This document shows positions 20,801-33,480 of a stretch of DNA of 64,000 nt, piece after piece. The position numbers and the translations under genes are program-made. Position 1 is the first letter of the stretch, and every line of letters starts with the position of its first letter. The stretch spans positions 248,001-312,000 of the forward strand of contig JANFNE010000003.1 in the NCBI GenBank assembly GCA_024867545.1. The letters run 5' to 3'. The DNA comes from Phytopythium helicoides (Eukaryota; Oomycota; Peronosporomycetes; Pythiales; Pythiaceae). Under the pieces are notes generated by a model, which saw nothing but the letters and a program-made list of their open reading frames with translations, was not told the origin of the DNA and searched no databases.

Positions 20801-21802
20801 CATGGCAAACGCTTCAACGAAATACCGAACGACATCAAGATGACCCTCGCAAGCAGCCCACATCAGCATGGCGTGCCTCTCATTGACCATCGATGTACTG
20901 CATTCCTCAGCAAGATACCGAATCACGTCGAGATGACCGTTTCTTGAAGCCCATGCCAGCATGGTGCATCCATCATCGTCCATCGCATTCACATCCGCAC
21001 CACATTCTTCAACAAGATACCGAACCATGTCAACATGACCCATACGAACGGCCCACATCAGTATGGCGCGTTCCTTCCTGCACACAGCTCTCACTTCTGC
21101 TCCACATTTTTCAACAAAATACTGAATCACATCGATATAACCGTTCCTGGCTGCCGATACTAGCATTGTTGATCCTTCTTCGTCCGTCACATTCACGTCG
21201 GCACTGCATTCTTCTGCGAGGAACCGAACAATTTCAATATAACCCTCACGGGCGGCACATGTCAGCGCTGTCGACCCGTCCTCGTCCACACCATTCACAT
21301 CTACACGCCATTCTTCCGCCAAGTACCGAACCACATCAAAGTGGCCGGTCCTGGCAGCACACATCAATACTGTCGACCCATCTTCGTCCGTAGCATTCAC
21401 ATCCGCACCCCATTCTTCAGCAAGATACCTGACTACATCAGCATGCCCAAACGTAGCACCCAACATCAGCGCTGTGTAGCCCTCGCTGCCCTTCACATTC
21501 ACGTCCGCTCCACAATGCTGAGCAAGATACCGGACCACGTCCAAATGGCCGTTTGATGCCGCCCACATCAGCGCAGTGTACTCGAACATGCCCTTCGAAC
21601 TCACATCCGCGCCACATTCCTCGGCGAGATACCGAACAACGTCAATGCGGCCCTTGCGAGCAGCCCACTCCAACGCAGTAGACCCATCTTCGTCCTCTGC
21701 AAGCACATTCACACCTGCCTGGACCAGTTCCTTGAGTCGCCCAAGACGGCCCTTCTTCGCAACTTGCAAGACTTCCTCCAGCTCCGCTACACCCATCGCC
21801 AT
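17811..21802 (-). pseudogene. ANK-pseudokinase-kinase gene A (two frameshifts)
   Basis: Copy A of the family, about 1,330 codons if read through. ATG at 21802 ('MAMGVAELEEVL'), where the frame first opens with GTG three codons earlier. Order: about 13 ankyrin repeats (21790 to about 20480), TKL pseudokinase K1 (about 20430-19640), helical bundle HB1 (about 19640-19110), kinase K2 (about 19060-18170) and helical bundle HB2 to the stop at 17811. K1 lacks a glycine-rich loop and has 'HGDLRCSN' and 'LSNFGLSG' (Asn for the DFG Asp). K2 is intact: 'LGAGGFGSVY', 'VVVKKL', 'HGDLKGNN', 'VTDFGLS', 'VAPE'. K1 is broken by an apparent 1-base deletion near 20158 and an extra C near 19946; the intact paralogs read straight through at both places. 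Otherwise the frame is clean, so this is either a young pseudogene or an assembly error. Confidence 0.78.
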
Positions 21803-22063
21803 GGTCACCGACTCCTAAGTTGCTCGCAGCGAGCTGCTTCTCGTCTGTCTCCCTGACAAGCGCAGCCAAGGTCATTGATCTTCCCACGTGGCCTCGTACC
21901 CATCCACTCCTCTGCTACCTTTGTCAAAACAATACCTCTTTTTGTTTATCGATACAATTTTGACAAATGATGAGCATTTTCATCTCTATATCTCATAACC
22001 TCTATTTATACATTAAATACTTTGCTTGTCACGAAGGTGAACCCATTGGGGTGTGACGTGTGC

Positions 22064-22525
22064 GAGCTGAGCAGCGCCAAGCTGTCTCCTTATGGCACGG
22101 CTCTCAAGGCCCAGGATGGACCTGCGTTTCTCGTTGCATGAAGGAGAAGCACCCGCTCTAACAGAGTCCGGCACATCTCTGCTTTTTGCGATGCAGTCCG
22201 CCCAAGAACATTGTGGTCCGCCGCGACAAGGCGCCGCAGGGTGTCAAGCCCGTGCAAAATGACAACGAGGAGCCGCCCGCGGAGGAATCGCAGTCGTTCC
22301 TGCGCAAATACGTGCGTTTGTGCATCGCATCATTATGGAGTTGTTTGACGAGTGGCGCGGTTGCTGATGAGCTATGTTGTGTTGTGACTGGTGTGTGAAT
22401 GAATGCAGTGGTATATCATCCTCCCGATCGTCATCATGAGCCTGTTCGGAGGTGGCGACGCTGGTGCTCCGCCGGCTGGAGGCGCTCCCGCTGCTGGTGG
22501 TGCCGGTGGTCCTCGTCGCCGCTAG
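22064..22525 (+). pseudogene. Truncated duplicate of EMC10 exons 5-7
   Basis: Homology to EMC10 starts inside exon 5 (compare 17032-17514) and runs to the stop at 22523-22525. It includes the exon encoding 'PPKNIVVRRDKAPQ' and the terminal membrane exon. The first five exons' worth of sequence is missing, the copied exon 5 has lost its normal donor context (GTTTCT instead of GTACGT), and the following intron is shortened by a small deletion. There is no start and no signal peptide. It is carried as a passenger of the kinase-gene duplication. Confidence 0.85.
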
Positions 22526-22820
22526 GTGCAGGTTACGACTGCGCCTCATTGTATGTAGCGCGGTTGGCTCTGCTTGTGTTTGTCGAGCTGACTCATAGAA
22601 CCGCAGATAGGTCTTGGCGATCACTTGGCGACTAAAGACCGAAAGAGGAAAGTAACGACTTCGCATTGGTGTTTGGGGCTGCTTGTTGAGGTTGCTTTTG
22701 AGTAAGCAGTCATCTACGATATCTATTCCGTATACCTTGTCCGTCCTATATCAGCTTCGATGTCCTGCAAGCTATTCATGCATTGACCTTCACGCTGTTG
22801 AATAGATTCTACCATTCTCG
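22064..22820. repeat. Duplicate of 17032-17810 (EMC10 3' end plus spacer)
   Basis: This block repeats, in the same orientation, the 3' part of EMC10, its 3' flank and the spacer that runs into the kinase gene stop. For example, 'ctattccgtataccttgtccgtcct' context recurs at 17720 and 22725. Its upstream limit near 22064 marks the junction of a tandem duplication of about 5 kb whose unit contained the EMC10 tail and one kinase gene. Confidence 0.8.
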
Positions 22821-25800
22821 TCACTGCAGCTGAATAGCATCCAAGAACTTGTCCAGACGGCGATTCAGCTCGTAACATCGCATCGCCTTTGTCGGATCAG
22901 ATTTTAGGTCCTGAGGTGTCAGTAACAAGTTCCTGGTTGCCTCATCCGTGTCTGCGACCAATGAGCAGAATCTATCTCGATACTCATGTGAATTACAGCA
23001 GCCATTCTGAGAGTGAACCCACTCTAACCGATCCCAGAGCTTGATGAAGAGCTGACACTCGCAAATTGTGTTAGAAGCATCTCTCAGCATCGAGAATGCT
23101 GATGAGATAACGACTGAAATAGCCTCAAAGCTCAATGTTTTGGCTGAAAAAGTGGGTTGGGAAGGTATCTCGATAATCTGCCTTCCTGCAAAACTTGCAA
23201 GTTTGTCGACGACTGCAGAGATTCTCATTCGTTTCAATGGATTCGACGCACACATCTGACAAATGAGATCCCAATGCTCATTTGTGCAAATTCCTGGTCG
23301 CAGGGGTAATGTACCCCTTTTTGCGAGTGCTCTGACTTCAACATTATCAAGTTTTCCCCATGGGAGACAAAACAATTTATCCTTACCACCATTTGCTGCC
23401 TCCACAACCCGAATTGCTTCCACGATACACATACCCAAAGAGTAGATATCTGACTCGTAAGTTGGACGCGCTCCAGCTTCAAAACATTCTGGAGCCACCC
23501 AATGTGATGCGCCGGATATTCCTGCCCTATCATGATCACTAGTGAGCGTACTCAAGCCAAAATCCGTCACCTTCGCCTTCATATCACTTCCCACTAGGAT
23601 GTTGTTCCCCTTCAAGTCACCATGTGCCACGTTACGCGCATGAAGATACTGAACACCAAGTGCTGCCTCATGGAGTTTCACCCATAACTCATCTGGATGC
23701 TTCTCCAAATAGCTGACCAACGTGCCATTCGTGGCATATTCACAGACGAAGAACGGTTTCCCGACATGACAAGCACCGAAAGAGCTGAATCACGTGGGGA
23801 TATCTGAATGTAAACCAGAGGTCAACTTCGTGTCGGAATGTCATTAAATCTTTCGCCCTCGTTTTCGTGTCTCGTGCGCAACGACTGAAAGGAGCAGAAG
23901 AACTCAACTTCATGGATGTCAGCAGTGACCACTTCGACGTCTTGCTCATTTGTTCGTCCACATCGAGCCTCTTGACCGCCACGTCTGAGTCCAGCCATCG
24001 TCCTCGATACACACACCCAAATCCTCCAGCACCAAGACAATTGAGTTCGTCAACGACTAACTCATACCACGGAATGAACCACTCAGGAATAGAGCTTTCT
24101 CCTTCCAGCTTGCTCTTGATAGCACCGACTGTTTTCTTCATCACCTCCACTTGGTCAGGGTGTGTATTTGGATCGATGGTTTTCAGCTTCTGTGTTCAAT
24201 TTTGTAATCAATGCTTGCCTCTCTTCATCTGACTTTAGTTTGTTCAGATGGAGATATAAATCAGATACTCCTGACATGAAAGCGTCGCGCTGCTGCTCAT
24301 CCCATCGCTGATGTCTTTCTTTAGTATTCTCGATTGTCTCTCCCAGAGATCCCCAAAGAGACTCCATTCGTCGATAAAACGTAACAACGCCAGTGGTAGT
24401 GGCACTCGTTGCCGATAAACGCATGGCTAGGGCTTGGTCAGGGGTCATTGAGATTGCTTTATTGAATTCAGTCAAAAGTATGTGAAATTGTGCCAGCAAA
24501 GTAATAGGATGAGGAGCGTTTCCAATATACTCATGCAATCGTTTGAGATCTTCAAAAGCGTTGCAATATTGATCGTTGCGACACGATTTCATGTGCTTAG
24601 TGATGCTCGACCATGTTTGTTGCACTTGACCATTCCTGTAGGTATCGAGAGTCATCGAAGCAATGTTACATTCATATTTGAATGCTCCTTTCCCAGCCAC
24701 ACGGCCAAGCTCACTCACAATTGACGACAAGCTCATGCGTTTTCTGGGGTCTTTGCAGCACAAGCGCCATACCAATATCTGTGCATCCCCAACGGGACAT
24801 TTTGGGCCATACCAACTTCCTTTGGTGCTCTCAGGTTCCCAAAGCAGTTTGTTGCATCTAGTCCAGATATCGTGATCACTCCACGGAGTCTTTCCAGTTG
24901 TAGCCTCCAGCACGCACATACCTAATGAGTACACATCCGAAGCAAAAGTCTGTGCCTCACCTTTCAGCACTTCAGGCGCTACCCATTGCTTTGGACCAAC
25001 ATTTCCGGAGCCACCCAACCCGAAGTTTGAAAGCTTCGATAATCCATCACTTCCAATTAAGATGTTGCTGCATCTCAAGTCCCCATGAATAATTTTCCGT
25101 TCGTGAAGATACTCAAGCCCTAAAGCTGCCTCATACAAGTGCTTCCATATCCAACGATACTTTTCGTTGTACAGATGGTATAACCACCTCCACGTCATCC
25201 GATCCTCGTCATCTCTGTGGGTAAGCTCCACTAATTGCAATAGGGATCCTCCACTTGCGTACTCATACACAAAGAGCTGCAAGCCGACCACGTCTGAAAC
25301 ATCGCATGCGCCATATAGCTTGATGATATTTGGGTGTCGCAGCTGTTGCCAAGCTCTAATGCTATCCCCAAATGAAGAATGCTTGGAATCCGATACAAAT
25401 CGTTTGACTGCAACATCTGCATCAAGCCACTTAGCGAGATATTCACGACCAAATCCATTGGCATTTTCAAGAAGCTTCATAAATGCCAGTTCCGATGGTG
25501 GAATGAGTAGCATATCGACGGATGCTACTGATAAAGGTTTTATGTCGGTTTCAGGATTTTTTGCAAGCCGGATGAGGAATTGTAGCATTACTTGATCGCC
25601 TCGATTAGCAGCGTATTGTGCTGCTGAGTGTCCATTATTGTTGGTCGCATTCACGTTCGCTCCGCAATCTTCAGCCAGATATCGAACCATATCAAAATGA
25701 CCTCCATGCGCAGCCATCATCAAAACAGTCAATCCTTGCTTATCTTTTGCATTGACATTCGCGTCACATTTGCTCGCAAGAAGCTGAACAATATCAAAGT

Positions 25801-27415
25801 GACCGTTCTCTGCAGTTAACATCAGTGCAGTATATCCGTCCCAATGATTTGTATCTACTTCTGCTCTACAATCTCTGGCAAGATACCGAACGACAGCAAA
25901 GTGGCCTTTCTTAGCAGCCAGCATCAATGCTGAGTGGCCTTCTCGCTTCATATTTACTTCCGCGCCACATTTCCTCACTAGATATCGGACAACATCAATG
26001 CGACCCACGTCAGCAGCTCTCATCAATGCAGTGAATCCACTTTCGCCCTTCACATTGACATCAGCCCCGCATTTTCCAGCGAGATACATGACAACATTGA
26101 AGTGACCATTGTCAGATGCTTTCGTCAGAGCTGTATACGCGTGCTTGTCCTCTGCGTTCAGGTTTGCGCCGCAGTCATGAGCAAGATATCTGACCATTCC
26201 TAAGTGACCGTTCTCGGCTGCCATCATCAGCGGTGTTTTTCCCAGTTCATCCTTTGCATTCACACACCCCGACCATTCTTTAACGATGTTCTGAACCACG
26301 CAAAAGTGGTCTTCATCAGCAGACTTTGTTGGTACAGAGTATCCGGCGCTTGTAATGCATTTTCCAGCAAGATACTTGACCATTTCAAAATGGCTCTTCG
26401 CAACAGCTATCATTAGCGCAGTTTTCCCGTGATCACTCTTCGCATTCACGTCGGCATCACACTCTTGAACAAGACGCCGAACAGCACGGAAACAACCTTT
26501 TTCAGCAGCCCTCATGAGTGCGGTGTATCCACCCTCGCCTTTCATGTTCACGTCTGCGCCGCATCTCCGAGCGAGATACCGAACCACGTGAAAGTGGCCG
26601 TTGTCAGAGGCTCTCGTCAGTGCTGTGAATCCGCTCTTGTCTTCTTCATCCACATTTGCGCCAAAAACACCCGCAAGGTACCTAACCACGTCAGCATGAC
26701 CCTTCTCAGCAGCAATCATCAGCGCTGTGCATCCTTCCGAGTGTATAATGTTCACGTCGGCGCCGCATTCTCCAACAAGGCACTGGACAACACCAAGGCG
26801 GCCCTTTGTTGCAGCGGTCATTAACGCTGTATACCCGTTCTTGCCCTTCGTGTTCACTTTGGCTCCGCATTTTCTAGCGAGATATAGAGCGACACTGAAA
26901 TAACCATTGTCAGAGGCTCTCGTCAGTGCTGTATATCCGTACTTGTCTTTGATATTCACATTCGCGCCGCAAGTATGAGCCAGGAATCGAACAACACCAA
27001 AGTGACCGCTCTCGGCTGCCATCATCAACGCAGTTTTCCCTTCATCATCCTTTGCATTCACGTCTGCGCCGCATTCTCCAACAAGACACCGAACGATGTC
27101 ACACCGCCCCTCCTTCGCAGCGATCATCGCCACCGTGCATCCGTTCTTGTCCTTCGCACTCAAGCCCCCGCATTTTTCTTCGAATTCTCTAGCGAGATCA
27201 TCCGAACACGAGGAGGCAACGAACTCATAAACTCGTCGTATCTGCTTCCTTCTGCTCTTGGGAAACACGCTCCACATCGCTCCACGGCGTCTTGACTTGT
27301 GCGAACTCGCCCTTGAGAACACATTTTGAACCCATTGTACCCATCCATCCATCGATATCAGCCGCACAAATTTTTTAGTCAGTTGTAGCCATGGCGGTCT
27401 CATCACCAATGTCAT
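22821..27415 (-). pseudogene. ANK-pseudokinase-kinase gene B (two frameshifts, 16 ankyrin repeats)
   Basis: The longest family member, about 1,530 codons. First ATG 27415; a second candidate is 27352. About 16 ankyrin repeats follow a basic ~80-residue leader. K1 has 'HGDLRCSN' and 'LSNFGLGG' (no DFG Asp), again without a glycine loop; HB1 follows. K2 has 'LGAGGFGCVY', 'VAVKRL', 'HGDLKGNN', 'VTDFGLS' and 'VAPE', so it looks catalytically competent. The frame breaks near 24160 (one extra base before the K2 linker) and near 23783 ('gaaagagctg' where paralogs have 'gaaaagctg'). Most of B is diverged from A, C and D, but about 23430-23745 is nearly identical to them in DNA. The HB2 tail also differs ('FIKLWDRLEWVHSQ'). 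Confidence 0.78.
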
Positions 27416-27559
27416 GCACGAGAGATCGAGAGCGAGACAACATCGTGGACTACGACAATTACCTCTTGTTTCACCGAGATTCCTACCCTCTGCCCTCTCC
27501 ACTACAGTTATACGGGACTTCCAGTATTTTCTACACTGAGTCCACAGCGTAGACTGGTT

Positions 27560-28340
27560 ACCACATGTGGTGGTGATCCCTCACTACCACGATATTGGAA
27601 TTTTTCTTGACGTCAATGCGTCCTGAACAGCTAGCGCCGAGGCGAAACGCCTGTCGCTTGCTCGCAATGGCCTTCCTCCGTGGGTCCGCACTCCGGTGGG
27701 GGACACCAACTGAATCAACTCGGCACTGTCGATGACTCGGGTGGTTGGCCGTGCTTCGACTGTGATCTGCAACAGTGCAAGTCCTCTCGAGCCACCTGAC
27801 CGCGGAAAAGAGGATAACGCGCGCTTCACATGCTGGTTGTCGCCGCAAAAGCTAGCCGAAAAGGCCGCGTCGAGTTGAGCAGCGTCACTCCCGGTCGTCG
27901 TCGTCGTCGTTGGGGGAATCCAGCTGCTCGGAGAGCCGGGAAATGCGGCCGCTTGGACTGAGAGAAGAAAGGCTGCGCGTCGAGTACCGTGGCTTGCTCA
28001 ACCAGCCAATCGTTCCTCCATAGAAGGGAGCTCTCCATACCGGTCGCATCGAGCCGCTAGGATCGGGAGTAGCGGCATTGCAAATAACTTTAGAGTTTGC
28101 ATTGGGATCCACGACGCGATCATTGAGCTCTCAGCAAGCCTTCTCCGCGTCCAAGAAATCCCAGTCGAGTTTTGTGGTGTCCGTTGAGTCGACGAGACAG
28201 TCCTCATGATGCTCGGCTCCTTGCTGGGCTTCTAGGACTCCTTGTATGGGTAGCGTTCGTATCCCTTCGTATCGTGCTGAGGCTGCATCACTTGCGATCT
28301 GTTTATTTATGTCGGGAAATCCAGCATTCGGAACCAAGAA
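27560..28340 (-). pseudogene. Decayed dispersed gene remnant, copy 1
   Basis: The spacer between kinase genes B and D carries scattered minus-strand fragments ('WRAPFYGGTIGWLSKPRY', 'DSPNDDDDD', 'ALLQITVEARPTTRVIDS'). Related fragments recur at 53050-53960 (minus) and 32500-33480 (plus). Shared DNA includes the stretch ending 'gagagctca' after a diagnostic 'gactcaacggacac' segment. Frames are broken repeatedly and no product could be recognised. It is probably the relic of a multicopy gene or mobile element that travels with this locus. Confidence 0.5.
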
Positions 28341-28567
28341 GCTAAAATCTCATTATGCTTGGTTTAGCCTTCAAGGAACGGATACGAAGTGATTTTCAAG
28401 TTCAACTGATATTATCCAACTGCAGTTCAAGTCCCCTTTTTTTCTTCTTTTTTTTGGTTGGTATCTTCTACCTAACAACATTTGCTTGGCACCAAAAACC
28501 CACCAACGAAAGTAAGCATCCCACATGGCATTCACAATGACAATATAGCTACACACGACTTATCTTC

Positions 28568-31500
28568 TCACTGCAGCTGAATAGCATCCAAGAACTTGTC
28601 CAGACGGCGATTCAACTCGTAGTACTTCATTGTTCTAGCTGCGACTGAAATGAGACTCTCATCTGACGATTCAAGTTTCTTGGTGGCCTCCTGTGCGTCT
28701 GCAACCAGGGAGCAAAACCAAGCAGCGCTTTCTGCTTTGCAACTATCTTCAAGCTGTGAAATAACTCCCTCGATACGATCCCAAAGCTCCTCATACAACG
28801 AGAGCTCGAGCCGTGTGCCTTGGACCTGCACCATCGCCTTGCGTGCAGAACATATCGTGTCCGAAATTGACTCCAGACTTGCTTTCACTGTAGCGTTACT
28901 GGCTTGCTTGTGTGTCAGTCTCGCTAACGCATCAACCACAGTAGAGATCTTGATCCGTCGAGACGGTACCAATGCACACATTCGCTTCACAAGTTCCCAC
29001 TCATCGTCTGTAGCGATGGCGGGACGTAGCGGCAGTTGGCCCCGTTTTGCACAAGCTTTCACGACAACATTGTCGAGATCTCCCCACGGAAGACACAGAT
29101 GCGTATCCTTGCCAGCATCCACAGCCTCCACAACACGCAGTGCCTCCACGATACACATACCCAAAGAGTAGATATCCGACTCGTAAGTTGGACGCGCGCC
29201 AGCTTCAAAACATTCTGGAGCCACCCAATGTGATGCGCCAGATATTCCCGCGCTATCCACATCATTAATAAGCGAGCTGAGACCAAAGTCCGTCACCTTC
29301 GCCTTCATATCACTTCCCACCACTATGTTGTTCCCCTTCAAGTCACCATGTGCCACGTTGCGTGCATGAAGATACTGAACACCAAGTGCTGCCTCATGGA
29401 GTTTCACCCATAACTCATCTGGATGCTTCTCCAAGTAGCTGACCAACGTGCCATTCGTGGCGTATTCACACACAAAGAATGGATTGCCGACATGACAAGC
29501 ACCAAAGAGCTGAATGACATGAGGGTGTCTGAACGTGAACCAAATATCGACCTCGCGTCGGAACATGGCGAGATCATGCGCTTTCGAGGTCGAGTCCGCA
29601 GGATTCGTAGTTGCGGTGGAGTCCACCAATGATACAGTAAACGACGAAAGCGCACTAGAAGTGCCGCTGCTTTCATCGACACCAAGCTTCTTGACCACCA
29701 CCTCCGAATCCAGCCATCGAGCTCGATACACACTCCCAAACCCACCAGCACCAAGACGATCCGCTTCTGCGATAACCAGCTCATACCACGGAATGAACCA
29801 CTCCGGAATGGATCCTTCTCCTTCGAGCTTGCTCTCGAGAGCTTCAATAGTCTTCTTCATCACCTCCTTCTGATCTGACGTGTACTTGGAGCCAGGGTTG
29901 TTCGTCTCCGCCTTCAACGTCGCGATCAACGCAAGCCGTTCGTGATCGGTCTGCAGCTCATTGAGACGAAGATAGAGATCGGACACCCCAGCAACGAAGA
30001 CATCTTGCTGCTGATCATCCCACTGTTTTCTTCTTTCGTTGGTGTTATCAGGTGCTCTCGCCAAGCGATTGCCACAGCGCCTCCATCCGTCGATGAAATG
30101 TGACAACGCTGGTGGAAGTGACTCTCGTGGACGAAAGTCGCATGGCAAGGGTTTGGTCTTTGGTCATCGAAATCGCTGCGTGAAAGTCGACCAACAGAGA
30201 ATGAAACTGTGCTAGCAATGATATAGGCTGTGGAGAGCTGAGAAAGCGCTCGTGTAATTGTTTGAGATCGCTGAACGCTTGTCGGTGTTGCTCGTTGGTG
30301 CACTTCTCCATGAGGTGTACAAGAGACATCCACGTTTCTTGTGCTTGTCCGTATCGATAGTTGTCAAACGTGGTGAGAGCGTGTTGGTCTTCAGGTTGGC
30401 AGTTTTCTGGTTTAGCCAAGCGCTCCATCTCACAGACGACCGCCGACAGGCTCATACGTTTGACAGGATCCTTGCAGCACATACGCCTCATGATATGTTG
30501 CGCTTTAGGGACAAGGCAAGGAGGCTCACCAAACAAATATTCTTCAAAGTTTGTCTCTGGTTTCCACTTTTTTTTGCAATCACGAGCGGCCAGGTCTAGG
30601 TATCCACCCCACGGAGCTTTCTCAGTTACAGCTTCCAACACACACATACCCAAAGAGTACACATCAGAAGCAAATGACGGTGCTTCGCCTTCCAGAATCT
30701 CTGGTGCCATCCACCGCATCGCACCAACTGTCGAAGACACACCACTCGTCAAACCGCTCAGTCCAAAATTCGACAACTTCGCCAAACCATCACTCCCAAT
30801 CAAGATATTGCTGCATTTTAAATCTCCATGGATAATTTTCCGCTCATGAAGATACTCGAGACCCAATGCTGCCTCATGCAGCAACTTCCACACAACTTGA
30901 CTCTTTTTGTCATGCTGATGGAATAGCACATAGTCCAACAATGACTCTCCACTTGCGTACTCGCACACAAAGAACTGCAAACCGGAGACACGAGTAACAT
31001 CACATGCACCATACATCTTGATCACATTCGGGTGTCGCAACTGCTGCCACACTCGTGCTTCATTCTGAAACGAGGTATGCGCAGCATCCGGAACAAAAAG
31101 TTTAACCGCAACATCTGCATCGAGCCACTTCGCCATGAAATCTCCGCCGACGTTGCCAGTTTCGACGACCTTTGTGAGTGCCAATTCATAAGGTAGAACT
31201 AATAAGAATATCTGTCAGATGAAGAGCTGGATCTGATTGCGGAAGCTTGGTCAATCGTTTAAGAAGTTGGGTCATACCGCGGTCGTCTCGGTCAGCTGCG
31301 TAACGAGTTGCTGAGTTTCCGTGTTTGTCAGTGCCTTCCACGGAAGCACCACAATCTTCAGCGAGATATCGAACCACTTCGATGTGGCCCTTTGCAGCAG
31401 CCTTCATCAGTGCCGTGGATCCTTCATCGTCCTTTTCATTCACGTCCCCGCCACAGTCTTCAGCAAGGTACCGTACAGCTTCAATACGTCCTTCTTCAGC

Positions 31501-32365
31501 GGCTGCCATGAGGGCTGTGGATCCGCGATCACTTTTTGCACACACGTCCGAGCCACACGCTTCAGCGAGGTACCGAATCACGCCAACATACCCTCTCCTA
31601 GCTGCTTTCATGAGAGCTGTCGAGCCATCTCCTTCGATCGAATCTGCATCATTGGTACCCACGTCCACCCCTCTCTCTTCAACGAGATATCGAACTACCT
31701 CGAGATGGCCTCTTTCAGCCGCGTTCATTAGTGCTGTGCACCCGAATATGTCCTTCGCATTTACGTCCGCGCCACATTCACCGGCAAGATACCTGAACAA
31801 CTTCAATGCTACCACGCACAGCAGCAAGTAGCAGCGCTGTTAGCTCACAGTTGTTTCGCGCATTCACATCATCACCGCATGCGTCAGCTAGATACCGCAC
31901 AACGCTGATGTGGCCATTCTCAGCCGCCTGCATGAGAGCCGTTGAGCCATAGATGTTCTTCACGCCCACGTCCGCTCCGCTCTCAGCGAGATACTGCACC
32001 ACAACGGCGTGACCGTTTTCAGCAGCCCACATCAGCGCCGTGAACCCGTCTTCTTCATCTTGTAAATTCACGTCTGCACCACATTCTCCAGCAAGGTACT
32101 GAACAACCTCAATGTGACCATTTTGAGCAGCTTTCATCAATGCTGTCTCTCCATCGTCGTCTCCATCATTTACTTCTGCACCGCATTCCCCAGCGAGAAA
32201 TTGCACTACATCGACTCGACCCTCGCTCGCGGCCCACATGAGTGCTGTGCATCCCTGTTCGTCCTTGGCGTCCATTTCTGCACCTGCCTCGAAGAGCTCC
32301 TTCACCCGAGCAACGTCCCCATCCCTCGCAGCTTCCAAGACGCCTAGACGCTCCTCAACTCCCAT
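28568..32365 (-). pseudogene. ANK-pseudokinase-kinase gene D (three frameshifts)
   Basis: About 1,266 codons from the ATG at 32365 ('MGVEERLGVLEAARDG', matching the start of copy A). About 11 ankyrin repeats, then K1 ('HGDLKCSN', 'LSNFGLSG'), HB1, K2 ('LGAGGFGSVY', 'VVVKKL', 'HGDLKGNN', 'VTDFGLS') and HB2 ending 'LDKFLDAIQLQ'. Apparent single-base insertions sit near 31792 (inside an ankyrin repeat), 31201 (ankyrin-K1 junction) and 30050 (HB1, extra A relative to A and C). From HB1 to the stop the DNA is almost identical to gene A, whereas the ankyrin half is different. K2 has the 'LSSLINDVDS' activation-segment variant shared with C and E rather than the 'LSTLTSDHDS' variant of A and B. Confidence 0.78.
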
Positions 32366-32499
32366 GGCAATGGGATTTCCTACCGTGGGTTGTCGCCTTT
32401 CACTGCCCAGAAGTGGATGATCGATCACTGATCACCCATTTTGGCTCATGCAAAGTAATACCTGTCAAAACCAATTCTCGAGCACCAGGGCACTTCAAC

Positions 32500-33480
32500 C
32501 CCATGGTTCCCAACGTTGTATCTTGCGACATAAGCACAAGAACTGCGAGCGATAGACTCTGCATGACACGCGTGTTTCTCATTAGCAGTGGAGTGCCTGG
32601 AATCCAGCAAGTAGCCGAGCGTCATGGAGATTGTCCTTGGCTGCTCGAAGACGCTGCTGGATTCCTCGGTCTCGTTGAAGGCTGGCTGAGAGCTCATTGG
32701 TTGCATCTCGGGTTCCAACGCAAGAAACCAAATTCTCTGCGCAGCGTTGCTCTTACCATAAAGTTCTCCAAACACTCCAGGAAAGACTGGCTGGCAGCGG
32801 CTTCCAGCTCCTCTCCGCGGCCCGACATCGCCATTCGGGATTTGGCGGCATGAAGTCCAAGCGCCGGCAATTTCCCGACCAGTTCGACCCAGGGCCTCCC
32901 AAGCTGCTGGATCCTTCCTTCCTTCCTTCCGACGACCATGATGACTAGGAGCAACACTGCACATCATGCCTCGACCTTCCAGCTCGCAGGACCGACCTGA
33001 GAAGTTCGCTAATCCTCTTTTCCGCGGCCAGCTGGTTCGGGTTTCCTTGCTCTGTTCCCACAGTGACCAAGGCCGAATCCTCCCGAACTACCACAGCGCC
33101 GTTGATTCAGTTGGAGACCCGCGGGGTTCGCGGACTCAAGACGGAGGACGGTATTATGCAAACAGGCGACGGGCGTTTATCCCTGGCGCCAGCGAGTGAA
33201 GACGGAGACGACAGAGACGACGGAGCTAACAGAGACGACGGAGCTAACAGAGACGACGGAGCTAACAGAGACGACGAAGACGAAGGAAATGACGGAGACG
33301 ACGGAGGCAACGGAGGCGACGGAGATGACGGAGATGACGGAGATAAGGACGATGAGGACGATGGGGGAGACGACGGAGCCGCTGAAGACTTAACCGAGCC
33401 TGTCGTGGGAGAAAACAAACGGGTAGCATTCACACGCAAACATAGCCAATCTCCTAGCGAGGGAGATTAACGGTTAGCCG
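32500..33480 (+). pseudogene. Decayed dispersed gene remnant, copy 2, with acidic repeat tail
   Basis: Upstream of gene D and downstream of gene C. Parts are inverted relative to the copy at 53050-53960, sharing 'ggtattatgcaaacaggcga' and neighbouring sequence. A plus-strand frame 33063-33470 would encode an acidic protein ('SEDGDDRDDGANRDD..') ending 'HSQSPSEGD', but it has only short unique flanks and no recognisable domain. Upstream pieces are in other frames. Probably not a functional gene. Confidence 0.45.
33196..33400 (+). repeat. GAC/GGA-rich minisatellite (acidic codons)
   Basis: Imperfect tandem 9-18 bp units such as 'gagacgacggagctaaca' (three near-perfect 18-base copies around 33208-33264) followed by GACGGA/GATGAC units. 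Read in frame it gives Asp/Gly/Glu runs. A related array lies inverted at about 53150-53305 with fewer copies of the 18-base unit. Confidence 0.8.

Noticed and set aside
20480..21790. Approximately 100-bp periodic DNA that resembles a repeat array or CRISPR-like pattern
   Set aside because: The period is about 99-105 bases, corresponding to 33-35 codon ankyrin repeats, in frame and diverged. The organism is eukaryotic and there are no spacers.
33063..33470. Acidic 135-codon frame as a real gene
   Set aside because: It is mostly the coding reading of a minisatellite. The inverted copy near 53.2 kb has a different length and ends in another frame, so coding constraint is doubtful.
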